A stretch of 64,000 nt of DNA from Bacteroidales bacterium (GCA_017443265.1 JAFSOU010000012.1:1-64000); one strand, 5' to 3'. Counted from the stretch's first letter, positions 32,342 to 41,125 are shown. The notes: generated by a model not told the origin, from the sequence alone. Translations and numbers: made by a program.

Positions 32342-35300
32342 ATGCCAACACCCAAAAATTTCACGGTTTATCGCGCTTCGGCGGGCTCTGGAAAGACCTT
32401 CACCCTTGTGCGCGAGTATCTTGCATTGGCTTTGGCCGGCAGCGACATGGAAATCGACGACAACTTCCGTCATATCCTTGCCATCACTTTCACCAACAAG
32501 GCCACCAACCAGATGAAAGAGAGGATATTGGACACCCTCTCCAACCTTCAGGATGCCGTCATCCGCGACGGCAAGGAGCGCAATATGTGCGAGGCGCTGT
32601 GCAAGGGACTGGACATACAGCCGGCGGAACTCTCGCGCAGGGCGGCATTGCTGCAAAAGGCCATTCTGCACAACTACTCCGATTTTGCGGTATGCACCAT
32701 CGACAGTTTTATGAACCGTGTTGTCCGCACTTTCGCCATCGACCTCGGACTCCCTCCGCGTTTCGACATCTCGCTCGACGACGGCGTGGTGCTGGAAAAC
32801 GCCGTGGACAGCCTTATTGCCGACATCAGCGACGAGCATCCGGAGCTCACTAAGGTGATAAAGAGCTTTGCGCTGAAAAAGATGGAAGAAGGCAAGGCGT
32901 TCAGCGTGCGCGACGATATCCTTGCCAGCTCGCAAACCGTTATGAACGAGGATTTTGAGGAGAAGTACGAGCTGCTTAAGGATGTGAATCTCGCCGATTT
33001 TTTCGATATTGCCGAAAAGCTGAAAAAGGACAATAAAGAATTCGAGGAGACGGCAAAACAGAAAGCGTTGGAGCTCTGCGGCAGGATTGAGCGGCTAGGC
33101 CTCAGCGACGATGATTTCAAAGGCAAGTCGAGGGGAGGGGCCTATGCTTTTCTTAGAAAAATATCCGAAGGCGGCTGCGGTTATTCCCCCTCGTCGACAT
33201 TGAAGAACAACCTCGATTCGGGCGACATTGCCAACAAAGGTGCCAAAGATGTGGCAGCTGTCAATGCGTTTATTCCTGATATACAGCAATTTTTGCAATT
33301 TCTGGATCGTGAGGTGGTGCTTTACTCCACCCGCGGCCTGCTGTTGGAGAAGATTTTCCAAGTGGCGTTGCTCAAGGAGGTGCGCGACAAGATACGCGAT
33401 TATTACAACGAAAACGGGCTGGTGCATATCTCGGAGAACAACAAGCTGATTTCGGAGACGGTGCGCAACGAGGAGGCCCCCTTTGTTTTCGAGCGACTCG
33501 GCTGCCGTTACCGCCATTTCCTTATCGACGAGTTTCAGGATACCTCTATCATGCAGTGGCAGAATATGTTACCACTTATCGAGAATGGCTTGGCCGAGGG
33601 ACGGAAATCGCTCATCGTAGGCGACGGCAAGCAGGCCATCTACCGTTTCCGACAGGGCGATGTGGAACAGTTCCAATACGTGCTGAAAGTCCCCGAAGGG
33701 AATGACAACACGATAACTCGTAAGCGCCAGGCGGTGGTGGCACGCAACGGACAGGAGGAGAATCTCGGAACTAACTACCGTTCGTTCAGTGAGATAGTGA
33801 CATTCAACAACAGTTTCTTCTCATTTGTCGAAAAACAACGAGAGGAGGGTGCCAACGGCAGTCGGCTGATGCACGACATTTATGTGGGCGACGATGCCGG
33901 ACATCCATCGCTTGCGCAGGAAGTGGCGAAAGATAAGGAAGGCGGATGTGTGGAAGTGCAGTTTTACGACAAAAACGACGAGGTGCAGCCTTCGCCGTTC
34001 GAACGCATTTATTCCGCCATAGAGCGGTTGAAATCAGCGGGTTACGACTATAAGGACATTGCCATACTGACACGAAAGAACGACACCCTGTCGGACATTT
34101 GCACCAACCTGATGCTGATCAACAACGAACGCCAGAAAGAGGGGCGGGGCATGGAAAACTTGCTGTTTTCCACTGCCGAATCGTTGAAACTGTGGAACAA
34201 CGAAGATGTGAAATTCCTGCGTTGCTTGCTCGGCTATCTCGACAACGACAATGACGATGTGGCCAAACTGGGGATGTCGGAGTATCTGAACGGCAGGGGC
34301 GAGAGCCGCTTGCTGTCGTCGTTGCTCATCGACAAAGACGGTTTTGGGAAAATGTTGACGGAAGTCTATCCCACTTTCAACCACGACTGGCTTTTGTCGC
34401 AGACTTTGTACGACTGCTGTTACGAGCTGGTGCGCATTTTCGGCGTGCCGCTAACGCCTTACGTGTATTCGTTTTTGAATTTTGTGGCGGGCTACGGCTC
34501 ACGTAGTCGCAACAACCTCAGCGAGTTCCTCGAAAGTCTCGACGAGGTTTGGACCAGCCTCTCCACCAAGACCTCCGACGATCTCAACGCCGTCCAGATG
34601 ATGACCATACACAAGTCGAAAGGACTTGAGTTTCCGGTGGTTATTTATTATATGCTGCCCAGCAGAGATACGGGTAAAAACGAGATGTGGGTAAAAATTG
34701 ATGAGGAAGAAGTTGGTGTCAATCCGTTGAAAATCAGCTTGGTAGGAAGGAAAAAGGCCACCGTCGACACCATTTTCGGCGAGCAGTATGTAGAGGAGAT
34801 GCAGAAATGCGAGATCGACGACCTTAACGTGCTGTATGTGGCTCTTACACGTCCCGAGCAGCAGCTGATTGTCTTCGCCGCCGACCAGTCGTCGATAAAA
34901 TTTCCGCAGTACGAAGGTGTGTTTATGGACTATGTAAAAGATGCTTCCCACGGTTTTGTGGAGGTGGAGGCCGACAGGCTTTACCGCAAAGGCAACCCCG
35001 ATTTCTGTAAAAAGAAAGAGAAAAAGCCCGCCAATGTTTATGAGCTGAAAACCAACGACTCGCAGTCGTGGGCGAGGGGCATGCGCATTGTGGGAAAAAC
35101 CAAATCCAAATTGGATTACCATCAGTCGGATGCACAGCAGGTTGGCAACATAGTTCACGAAATATTGTCGCGCATCGGTACCCTCGACGAGGTGGAGGAG
35201 GTGAAAAACGACTATTTCGCCGAAGCGAAACTCGACAAAGAGGTGGAGCAACGGGTGTCGGACCTTCTTCACAGTGTGCTGGAAACCAAAGCAGTGCGGC

Positions 35301-35554
35301 CGTTCTTCGATTCACAATACGACTATAAAACCGAGTGCGACATAATGCACCAAGGCGAGATTGTGCGTCCCGACCGCATTGTGTTTGCCAACGGCGAGAC
35401 TTGGGTGGTGGATTACAAGACGGGTGATTCTAAAGCAGAGCACAAGGACCAAGTGCACGGCTATATGTCGGTGCTGAAAGAGTTGGGGTATGCCAACGTA
35501 AAAGGTTTCCTGCTGTATATCAGCAACGATGGCTGCGAGGTGGAAGAGGTGTAA
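32342..35554 (+). CDS. UvrD/AddA-like helicase with C-terminal RecB-type nuclease
   Basis: This is a 1070-residue protein from ATG 32342, 18 bases after the element's end. Helicase motifs: Walker A ASAGSGKTFTLVREYL, Walker B FLIDEFQDTSIMQWQNML, motif GDGKQAIYRFRQGD, and late motifs MMTIHKSKGLEFPVVIYY and NVLYVALTRPEQQLIV. The C-terminus has a RecB-family nuclease: PDRIVFANGETWVVDYKTGD. It matches the AddA/RecB-like enzymes of Bacteroidetes that resect double-strand breaks. The AddB-like partner usually expected nearby is not in the window. Confidence 0.9.
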   Translation: MPTPKNFTVYRASAGSGKTFTLVREYLALALAGSDMEIDDNFRHILAITFTNKATNQMKERILDTLSNLQDAVIRDGKERNMCEALCKGLDIQPAELSRRAALLQKAILHNYSDFAVCTIDSFMNRVVRTFAIDLGLPPRFDISLDDGVVLENAVDSLIADISDEHPELTKVIKSFALKKMEEGKAFSVRDDILASSQTVMNEDFEEKYELLKDVNLADFFDIAEKLKKDNKEFEETAKQKALELCGRIERLGLSDDDFKGKSRGGAYAFLRKISEGGCGYSPSSTLKNNLDSGDIANKGAKDVAAVNAFIPDIQQFLQFLDREVVLYSTRGLLLEKIFQVALLKEVRDKIRDYYNENGLVHISENNKLISETVRNEEAPFVFERLGCRYRHFLIDEFQDTSIMQWQNMLPLIENGLAEGRKSLIVGDGKQAIYRFRQGDVEQFQYVLKVPEGNDNTITRKRQAVVARNGQEENLGTNYRSFSEIVTFNNSFFSFVEKQREEGANGSRLMHDIYVGDDAGHPSLAQEVAKDKEGGCVEVQFYDKNDEVQPSPFERIYSAIERLKSAGYDYKDIAILTRKNDTLSDICTNLMLINNERQKEGRGMENLLFSTAESLKLWNNEDVKFLRCLLGYLDNDNDDVAKLGMSEYLNGRGESRLLSSLLIDKDGFGKMLTEVYPTFNHDWLLSQTLYDCCYELVRIFGVPLTPYVYSFLNFVAGYGSRSRNNLSEFLESLDEVWTSLSTKTSDDLNAVQMMTIHKSKGLEFPVVIYYMLPSRDTGKNEMWVKIDEEEVGVNPLKISLVGRKKATVDTIFGEQYVEEMQKCEIDDLNVLYVALTRPEQQLIVFAADQSSIKFPQYEGVFMDYVKDASHGFVEVEADRLYRKGNPDFCKKKEKKPANVYELKTNDSQSWARGMRIVGKTKSKLDYHQSDAQQVGNIVHEILSRIGTLDEVEEVKNDYFAEAKLDKEVEQRVSDLLHSVLETKAVRPFFDSQYDYKTECDIMHQGEIVRPDRIVFANGETWVVDYKTGDSKAEHKDQVHGYMSVLKELGYANVKGFLLYISNDGCEVEEV

Positions 35555-35580
35555 GTAGTTAGTAGTTAGTAATTTGGGTG

Positions 35581-35609
35581 GCGGTGCCTTCGACAAACTC
35601 AGGCACCGC
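35581..35609. repeat. hairpin with TCGACAAACTC loop
   Basis: GCGGTGCCT and AGGCACCGC (9 bp) around TCGACAAACTC. The core CCTTCGACAAACTCAGG resembles a dispersed palindrome known from many bacterial genomes. It is preceded by AGTTAGTAGTTAGTAAT-type repeats and could also help terminate the helicase transcript, though there is no T-run. Confidence 0.55.
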
Positions 35610-35728
35610 TGATAATTTGGAATGAAAAAGGAATGTAAGTGATTAAGAGCTAAGTATTAAGAGTTTTTCTTTTTGGGGAATGACAATAGGCTTCGATGGG
35701 CTGTTAGACTCTACATGTTTCATAATGC

Positions 35729-35764
35729 AAAAAAAACGTGCCATAGTAGATAGCACGTTTTTTT
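35729..35764 (-). terminator. intrinsic terminator of the minus-strand operon
   Basis: AAAACGTGC (35733-35741) pairs with GCACGTTTT (35753-35761) around an 11-base loop, with A- and T-runs on the two sides. It terminates the flavodoxin operon and can also act on the plus strand. Confidence 0.8.
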
Positions 35765-35793
35765 ATCAGCATGAAAGCTTAAGGCTTTTTTTC

Positions 35794-36633
35794 TTATCTT
35801 ATCACTTTCGTGAAAACGGGTGCTGCGCTGTCGGCCACGGTTACATACACTTGTATTTCGCTTGCGGGAGGCATGTCGGGTTTGTCGTCGCGGGGCAGGT
35901 CAACGGCGATGAAGAGGTATTCGGTGCCGTTGGGTAGTGCGCGGGCGGCGACAGTCTTGGCTTCGGCGTGGAGCATAGGATAGCCGTCCACGGCGGTGTT
36001 GAATATGGCTTTCTCGTCGTCGCTTACGGGGTGCTGTTCGGGGAAGTCGTCGAGTTTGGCGTACTCACCTTCGATGAAACCGTTGGCTTTGAGGAACTGG
36101 TCGATTTCCAGCGGCACTGCGTCGAGACGGGCGGCGCGGACACCGTAGCCGGGCAGGATTTCGGCGTTGGGCTGAGCTTCGGCCAAGTCCTTGGCGCTCG
36201 ACTCCAGTCCTCCGCTGCCGAAAGTGCAGAAGGGAACGATTTTCTTGCCGCTCAAGTCGTTGTTTTTGAGGAAGGTAGTAACGGGCGGTGCGTAGGTTCC
36301 GAACCAAACGGGATAGCCGAGGAACACCACATCGTATTGCGTGAGGTCGGTCTTAAGAGGCTGGATTTCGGGCAGAACTCCGGCTTCGCGCTCGCGCATG
36401 CAACGAGCGATAGTCGAATCGAAATCGCCGTCGTAGGGAGGGATGGAGATGATTTCCTCGATGTCGGCGCCGAGGCGCTTGGCAATCTCTTCGGCCACGA
36501 CCTTGGTTTTCGAGGTCTGCGAATAATAAAGCACCAGAACTTTGGGGGCTTCTTGTTTTTCGGTCTTCGAACCGCACGAAACGGCAGTCATCGCTGCTAC
36601 GGTGAGGACCATCATAAGTCTGAAATTTCTCAT
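35794..36633 (-). CDS. exported flavodoxin-domain lipoprotein
   Basis: This is a 279-residue protein with a lipoprotein signal (MRNFRLMMVLTVAAMTAVSC, Cys20). Residues about 30-190 are a flavodoxin fold with the FMN phosphate loop YYSQTSKTKVVAEEI, the VVFLGYPVWFGTYAPPV loop and TFGSGG. A C-terminal extension (190-279) is less conserved. Flavodoxins are normally cytoplasmic electron carriers; an exported lipidated one is unusual but is known among Bacteroidetes. The ATG overlaps the ogt stop by 4 bases, so it is the last gene of the five-gene operon. Confidence 0.85.
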   Translation of the reverse strand: MRNFRLMMVLTVAAMTAVSCGSKTEKQEAPKVLVLYYSQTSKTKVVAEEIAKRLGADIEEIISIPPYDGDFDSTIARCMREREAGVLPEIQPLKTDLTQYDVVFLGYPVWFGTYAPPVTTFLKNNDLSGKKIVPFCTFGSGGLESSAKDLAEAQPNAEILPGYGVRAARLDAVPLEIDQFLKANGFIEGEYAKLDDFPEQHPVSDDEKAIFNTAVDGYPMLHAEAKTVAARALPNGTEYLFIAVDLPRDDKPDMPPASEIQVYVTVADSAAPVFTKVIR

Positions 36634-37229
36634 TGTATTGAAGTTTTTATGTTATTGTTTTCGTTTTGCAAAGGTACGTTTTTTTCGGCAACTTTAGCAC
36701 TGTCGTCGTTTTTGTCAGCCGAAAAGCAGTTGTATAGTGTTTTTTCGAGTTGTAGCAGGGCGGCTTTTTTGTCGGTGCCTGCCGCGTAGCCGGTAAGGGA
36801 GCCGCCTGCACCGAGCACTCTGTGGCAGGGGATTATGAGGGATATGGGGTTGTGTCCCACCGCGTTGCCCACGGCCTGCGCCGACATCCGTTCCAAACCG
36901 TTTTTGCGGGCGATGGCACGTGCTATCTCACCGTAAGTCATAGTTTTACCATAGGGTATGGATAGGAGAATCTCCCATACAAGTTGGCGGAAAGGAGAGC
37001 CTTTTGGCTTCAACAAAGGTGTGAAATCGGGCTTTTGGCCGGAGAAATAGATATCGAGCCAGCGGCGGGTTTGCTCAAAAACAGGCAAGTCGTTTTTTGT
37101 GGACGATTTTTCTGAAAGCGTTGCGGCGAAATGTTTCTGTTCGTCGAACCAAAGACCGGTAAGTGCCACGCCGTCAGAAGCCATGGTAATGCCGCCAAGC
37201 GGCGAGTTGTAGTGGGTGGTGAAATCCAT
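36630..37229 (-). CDS. ogt: methylated-DNA-protein cysteine methyltransferase
   Basis: This is a 199-residue protein with an N-terminal RNase H-like domain (about 1-75) and the alkyltransferase domain (76-165). The acceptor motif is IIPCHRVLGAGGSLTGYAAG, preceded by MSAQAVGNAVGHNP. It repairs O6-alkylguanine by transferring the alkyl group to its Cys. It starts 3 bases after the yggS stop. A tail of about 30 residues beyond the usual end (KNVPLQNENNNIKTSIQ) is not conserved in the family and overlaps the next start. Confidence 0.93.
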   Translation of the reverse strand: MDFTTHYNSPLGGITMASDGVALTGLWFDEQKHFAATLSEKSSTKNDLPVFEQTRRWLDIYFSGQKPDFTPLLKPKGSPFRQLVWEILLSIPYGKTMTYGEIARAIARKNGLERMSAQAVGNAVGHNPISLIIPCHRVLGAGGSLTGYAAGTDKKAALLQLEKTLYNCFSADKNDDSAKVAEKNVPLQNENNNIKTSIQ

Positions 37230-37232
37230 CGG

Positions 37233-37907
37233 TTAGATGTTGTAATTCCTTGCGCCGAAGATGGCACTGCCCACGCGTACCAATGTGCTGCCTTCTTCGA
37301 TGGCGATGGGGTAGTCGCCCGACATGCCCATCGATATTTGTGCAAAGTCCTGTTTGTCGGCAAAGAACTCCGCTTTCAGCTTTTCGAAAATCCCTTTCAG
37401 GTTGCGGAACTCGGAGCGTACCAGCGCCATGTCGTCGGTGTTGGTGGCCATGCCCATAACTCCCACGATGTTAATATTTTGCATGGCTTTGTAGTCGTCG
37501 GAGCGTAGCATTGCCGAGGCTTTGTCGTGGTCGAGGCCGAACTTGGTCTCCTCGGTAGCTATGTGGAACTGCAGCAGGCAGTCAACTTTGCAACCTTTTT
37601 TAGTGGCCTCTTTGTTTATCTCGTGCAGCAGTTTTGGGCTGTCCACGCTGTGTATCAGCGAAACAAAGGGGATAATGTATTTTATTTTGTTGGTCTGCAG
37701 GTGTCCGATGAAATGCCATTGTATATCCTTTGGCAGAGCCTCGTGTTTGTCGCGCATTTCGAGGGCGTGGTTTTCGCCAAACACGCGCTGTCCGGCATCG
37801 TAGGCGGCTTGTAGGTCCTCCACGGGTTTGGTTTTCGACACGGCCACGAGGGTAACGCCGTTTGGTACGGTTTGCCGTATTTTTTCAAGGTTTTCGGCTA
37901 TATTCAT
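37233..37907 (-). CDS. yggS: YggS-family PLP-homeostasis protein
   Basis: This is a 224-residue protein from ATG 37907 (MNIAENLEKIRQ). The long upstream frame is antisense junk over the preceding gene. The PLP lysine lies in VTLVAVSKTKP; RVFGENHALEMRDKH and WHFIGHLQTNK are the other family blocks, although the usual Gln-Glu of FGENxxQE is altered. The phosphate-binding end reads MGMSGDYPIAIEEGSTLVRV. It buffers pyridoxal phosphate in the cytoplasm. Its start overlaps the stop of the small membrane protein by 4 bases. Confidence 0.94.
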   Translation of the reverse strand: MNIAENLEKIRQTVPNGVTLVAVSKTKPVEDLQAAYDAGQRVFGENHALEMRDKHEALPKDIQWHFIGHLQTNKIKYIIPFVSLIHSVDSPKLLHEINKEATKKGCKVDCLLQFHIATEETKFGLDHDKASAMLRSDDYKAMQNINIVGVMGMATNTDDMALVRSEFRNLKGIFEKLKAEFFADKQDFAQISMGMSGDYPIAIEEGSTLVRVGSAIFGARNYNI

Positions 37908-38101
37908 TTTCCATTGTCTTTTTTGCTGTCGTCGAAATATTGTGGCGGCAGCTTGTCCTTGTCTATCTGGCTGTTTTTTTTCAGGAACTCGTCGCGATAG
38001 CTCTGCTGCTGCCGTTGGCCCATTTTTGGGAAAAGCATGGTGGCGCACAGCCGGTAAACGACGTACAATATTATTATCCCGATTAAAAAGTACCAGAACA
38101 T
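37904..38101 (-). CDS. small membrane protein, DUF4834-like
   Basis: This is a 65-residue protein: an N-terminal membrane segment (MFWYFLIGIIILYVVYRL) followed by a short charged cytoplasmic tail ending FDDSKKDNGK. Size and layout fit the DUF4834 family of Bacteroidetes, function unknown. It couples to yggS by an ATGA overlap and follows the dipeptidase gene by 51 bases. Confidence 0.75.
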   Translation of the reverse strand: MFWYFLIGIIILYVVYRLCATMLFPKMGQRQQQSYRDEFLKKNSQIDKDKLPPQYFDDSKKDNGK

Positions 38102-38152
38102 TGTTTTAAAGAATAAACGCGGGACGACGAAGTCGCCCCGCATTGTGAGGTT

Positions 38153-39526
38153 TTATTTTGCCGACATCTCGGTGAAATATTCGTAGAAATAGGGTATTGT
38201 CTCGATACCGCGGTAGAAGTTGAAGAGCGGGTAGTTTTCGTTGGGGGCGTGGATGGCGTCGCTGCCGAGGCCGAAGCCCATAAGTATCGACTTGATTCCG
38301 AGGATTTTCTCGAAACCTGCTACGATGGGGATACTTCCGCCGCTGCGTGTGGGTATGGGACGTTTGCCGTAGGTGGTCTGGTAAGCCTTTTCGGCGGCTT
38401 TGTAGGCCGTCATCTCCAGAGGCGACACGTAAGAGGCACCGCCGTGCGACGGGGTTACTTTCACCGTAACGCAGTCGGGAGCGATGCTTTCGAAATAGTT
38501 CTTGAACATCAGGCTGATTTTCTCGAAGTCCTGATTGGCCACCAGACGTGTGGAGATTTTGGCGTGAGCCTTGGCTGGAAGCACTGTCTTGGAGCCTTCG
38601 CCGGTGTGTCCGCCCCAAATTCCGCATACGTCGAGGCAGGGACGAATGCCGGTGCGTTCGTTGGTGGAGAAGCCTTTTTCGCCGTGTACGGTCTTGATTT
38701 CTAGGTCTTTCTGGTATTTGTCCAAATCGAAGGGAGCCTGAGCCATCAGGGCGCGTTCCTCGTCGGAGATAACCAGTACATCGTCGTAGAAACCGGGAAT
38801 GGTGATGTGGTTGTTCTCGTCGTGGAGCGAGGCAATCATCTTGCAGAGTATGTTGATGGGGTTGGCCACGGCGCCGCCGTAGATACCCGAGTGCAGGTCG
38901 TGGTTGGCGCCTGTAACCTCCACATCCCAGTAGCACAGACCGCGCAGACCGCTGGTGATGGAGGGGATGTCCTGAGCTATCATTCCGGTGTCGGAAACGA
39001 GGATGATGTCGGCCTTGAGCAGTTCCTTGTTCTCTTCGCAGAAAGCGTAGAGGCTGCCGGATCCTATCTCCTCTTCGCCCTCGAGCATAAATTTGACGTT
39101 GCAGGGCAGCTGGTTGGTGCGTACCATAAATTCGAAGGCTTTGGCGTGCATAAACGACTGACCTTTGTCATCGTCGGCACCGCGTGCCCAGATATGTCCG
39201 TCCTTTACCACGGGTTCGAAAGGCTCGGTGTTCCAGAGTTCCAGCGGAGCCACGGGCATCACGTCGTAGTGTCCGTACACGAGCACGGTGGGTTTGGCGG
39301 GGTCGATGGTCTTGCGGCCGAACACCACGGGGTTGCCTTTGGTGGGCATCACTTCGGCGTGGTCGGCACCGGCGGCAAGGAGGAACTCCTTCCATTTGTT
39401 GGCGCAGCGCACCATGTCGTCCTTATGTTCCGCTTCGGCGCTGATGCTGGGGATGCGTATCAGCTCGAAAAGCTCGTCAAGAAAACGGTCTTTGTTTTCG
39501 TCGATGTATTTTTTTACGTCTTGCAT
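38153..39526 (-). CDS. M20-family dipeptidase
   Basis: This is a 457-residue cytoplasmic metallopeptidase. Zinc-binding landmarks of the M20 family are in order: VLVYGHYDVMPVAP (His), WARGADDDKGQSF (bridging Asp), MLEGEEEIGSGSL (catalytic and metal Glu) and ILVSDTGM (Asp), with a dimerisation lid in the middle. It resembles the beta-Ala/dipeptidase group (ArgE/DapE/CPG2/CNDP). It likely hydrolyses short peptides after uptake. First gene of the five-gene minus-strand operon. Confidence 0.93.
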   Translation of the reverse strand: MQDVKKYIDENKDRFLDELFELIRIPSISAEAEHKDDMVRCANKWKEFLLAAGADHAEVMPTKGNPVVFGRKTIDPAKPTVLVYGHYDVMPVAPLELWNTEPFEPVVKDGHIWARGADDDKGQSFMHAKAFEFMVRTNQLPCNVKFMLEGEEEIGSGSLYAFCEENKELLKADIILVSDTGMIAQDIPSITSGLRGLCYWDVEVTGANHDLHSGIYGGAVANPINILCKMIASLHDENNHITIPGFYDDVLVISDEERALMAQAPFDLDKYQKDLEIKTVHGEKGFSTNERTGIRPCLDVCGIWGGHTGEGSKTVLPAKAHAKISTRLVANQDFEKISLMFKNYFESIAPDCVTVKVTPSHGGASYVSPLEMTAYKAAEKAYQTTYGKRPIPTRSGGSIPIVAGFEKILGIKSILMGFGLGSDAIHAPNENYPLFNFYRGIETIPYFYEYFTEMSAK

Positions 39527-39605
39527 GGATATAGGTTTTTGGTTATTATTTCGATGTTAGAATATATAACTCAATTTTCGCAAATCGTCCGATAGGTGAT
39601 GGATT

Positions 39606-39708
39606 TTGGATGCCACTTCGTGGCAGAAATCATACAAATCTTTTCAAATCGAACAAATACTATTCTGTCTGATTTGTTCTAATTTGTTGGATTTCTTGCC
39701 GTAGGCGA
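39606..39708. repeat. inverted-repeat element without ORF (copy 3)
   Basis: The left hairpin is GCCAC/GTGGC around TTC (39612-39624), then AGAAATC, ACAAATC, CAAATC and ACAAAT units. After a 13-base centre come the inverse arm ATTTGTTC, AATTTGTTG, GATTTCT and the right hairpin GCC/GGC around GTA (39698-39706). This is the cleanest ORF-less copy of the family at 31545, 31664 and 52383, and is nearly a minimal two-armed element. Confidence 0.65.
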
Positions 39709-39807
39709 CAGAAAATCACTATTTTTCGCAAATGCGAAACTTGAATATATAATAACGTAGCAGTAAGGTAAATAGTGTGTAAGGTGGAAAAAAATATTTG
39801 GTTGTAT

Positions 39808-39887
39808 GTAGAGACGATGTGCACATCGTTTCTACGGAAACGGGAATTTTATTTTGCAATGATGTAGAGACGTGGCGTGCCGCGTCT
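39808..39887. repeat. pair of GTAGAGAC palindromes
   Basis: At 39808-39835 a 28-base palindrome (GTAGAGACGATGTG and its complement, one G/T pair). At 39868-39887 AGACGTGGC/GCCGCGTCT around GT. Outer GGAATTT/AAATTCC sequences could close the second into a larger stem. This GTAGAGAC-type palindrome resembles dispersed repeats of other bacterial genomes; it is unrelated to copy 3 next to it. Confidence 0.6.
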
Positions 39888-39961
39888 GAACAAATTCCGT
39901 TGAATGTTTGTGCAAAAAGTAGTCCGTAATAATGTGCCAAAAGCGGTGTAGAAAAAAAAAT

Positions 39962-39992
39962 TTTGCCATATTGGAAAAAAATCGTAATTTTG
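39962..39992 (+). promoter_or_regulatory. perfect promoter of the small RNA candidate
   Basis: TTTG (39962-39965), exactly 19 bases, TAATTTTG (39985-39992). The predicted start is near 39999. Confidence 0.8.
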
Positions 39993-39998
39993 CAGTTG

Positions 39999-40234
39999 CT
40001 TACGAGAGAAATGTAAGTGGCAAGAAAAGCATTGCAATATTGTCCAGATATCGAAATTCGGCAAATTTCAATAAAGGATGGACGGAGCATTTTAGCTTTC
40101 GCTTGATGTGTATGCATTTTAAACAAGCATACCCACAGGCGTGAGATGAGTTCCATATAAACCGTTCCTTTTAGGTTTGCCGAAACCTCGATACCAACGG
40201 ACATGAGCACAAAAGTCTCATGCCTTTCTTTTTT
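39999..40234 (+). ncRNA. candidate ~235-base structured small RNA or attenuator leader
   Basis: Between a perfect promoter and a T-tract (40225-40234) lie many stems. TTGTCCA/TGGACGG (40040-40046 with 40079-40085) encloses GAAATT/AATTTC (40053-40069). Further stems are GTATGC/GCATAC (40110-40132), CCGTT/AACGG (40162-40166 with 40196-40200) enclosing AGGTTT/AAACCT around GCCG (40173-40188), and the terminator stem CATGAG/CTCATG (40202-40222). GGCGTGAGA (40138-40146) can pair instead with TCTCATGCC (40216-40224) over 9 bp, competing with that stem. It may be a free RNA or a switchable leader of the lipoprotein gene at 40307. It matches no RNA family I know; minus-strand ORFs over it are probably not genes. 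Confidence 0.65.
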
Positions 40235-40306
40235 ATGATGTTTTAACCCTGTTGGAGGCTTTGGGGAAAGAAAAGTTGCGCCCGACACGAATCAAGGGAT
40301 TAAAAA

Positions 40307-41125
40307 ATGAAGAGAAGAATCATTCTTCTGGCTTTTGCGGCATCAGTCGCAGCGTTAGCAATGCAATCGTGTAAAACAACCACGGATTTGCTGACACAAA
40401 GAGTAACGTATACTGTTACTAACCAAGACAATGAGGGAAGAACCGACCAAGACAAGTTCAATGTGGAATATGACAAGTTCATTATCCAGTACACAGCCGA
40501 TAGCGGTTGCATCGTTATTAACAATTCGGATTCAATGATGTATATAGATATGGGAGAATCTTATTTTACGTCTATGGGAGAGGCATATCCGCTGTACGAC
40601 AATACCGTGCGCACAAGCAGTAATTCAACTACAGTTGGTACTTCGAAAGGTACAGTTAGTACCAGTACCTATTATAATACCAGCTTCGGCAAAACAAAAA
40701 CAGTGGAAAAAACCAATACTAATACTACACAGACAAAAGAAGAGCGAATTATTACAATTCCCCCGTACAGCCGTCGTCAAATAAAATTCTTCTATCTTGG
40801 AACTCCAAGTATCATAGAAGTCGTGAATGGTAAAGAACAATTCAAGAAAGTAGGTTCTGTTTACAACTACACCAATGAGTATGTTGATGTGAGCGGTCAT
40901 ACAATGACCTACACATTCACCCCTCAGGCATATAAAAAAATGGCACGAAACAATTTCACCCTAACAAAAGAGGAAATTCTTTCGACACCTGCTCCAGTAC
41001 AGAAAAATTCTGTGGGACAGCGCACAGTAGAAGGCGCTTCCCACAAAGTACCGAGTGCTGGATTCTTGATTACATTTTTTGGACTTGTTATAGCTGGAGG
41101 TGTTATTTTAGGTGTAACCATGTAA
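40307..41125 (+). CDS. hypothetical lipoprotein with C-terminal membrane segment
   Basis: This is a 272-residue protein with an N-terminal lipoprotein signal (MKRRIILLAFAASVAALAMQ, then SC). The middle contains a Ser/Thr/Asn-rich stretch (about 100-145), and the C-terminus ends in a hydrophobic helix (AGFLITFFGLVIAGGVILGV). I recognise no family. It follows the RNA candidate and precedes a secreted serine protease by 8 bases, so the two are probably one operon and may act together in the envelope. GC is lower than in the flanking housekeeping genes. Confidence 0.7.
   Translation: MKRRIILLAFAASVAALAMQSCKTTTDLLTQRVTYTVTNQDNEGRTDQDKFNVEYDKFIIQYTADSGCIVINNSDSMMYIDMGESYFTSMGEAYPLYDNTVRTSSNSTTVGTSKGTVSTSTYYNTSFGKTKTVEKTNTNTTQTKEERIITIPPYSRRQIKFFYLGTPSIIEVVNGKEQFKKVGSVYNYTNEYVDVSGHTMTYTFTPQAYKKMARNNFTLTKEEILSTPAPVQKNSVGQRTVEGASHKVPSAGFLITFFGLVIAGGVILGVTM

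Noticed and set aside
39719-40288. 189-codon minus-strand ORF over the small RNA region
   Set aside because: It runs through the promoter, all stems and the terminator of the RNA candidate and includes low-complexity AT sequence; no motif or start signal.
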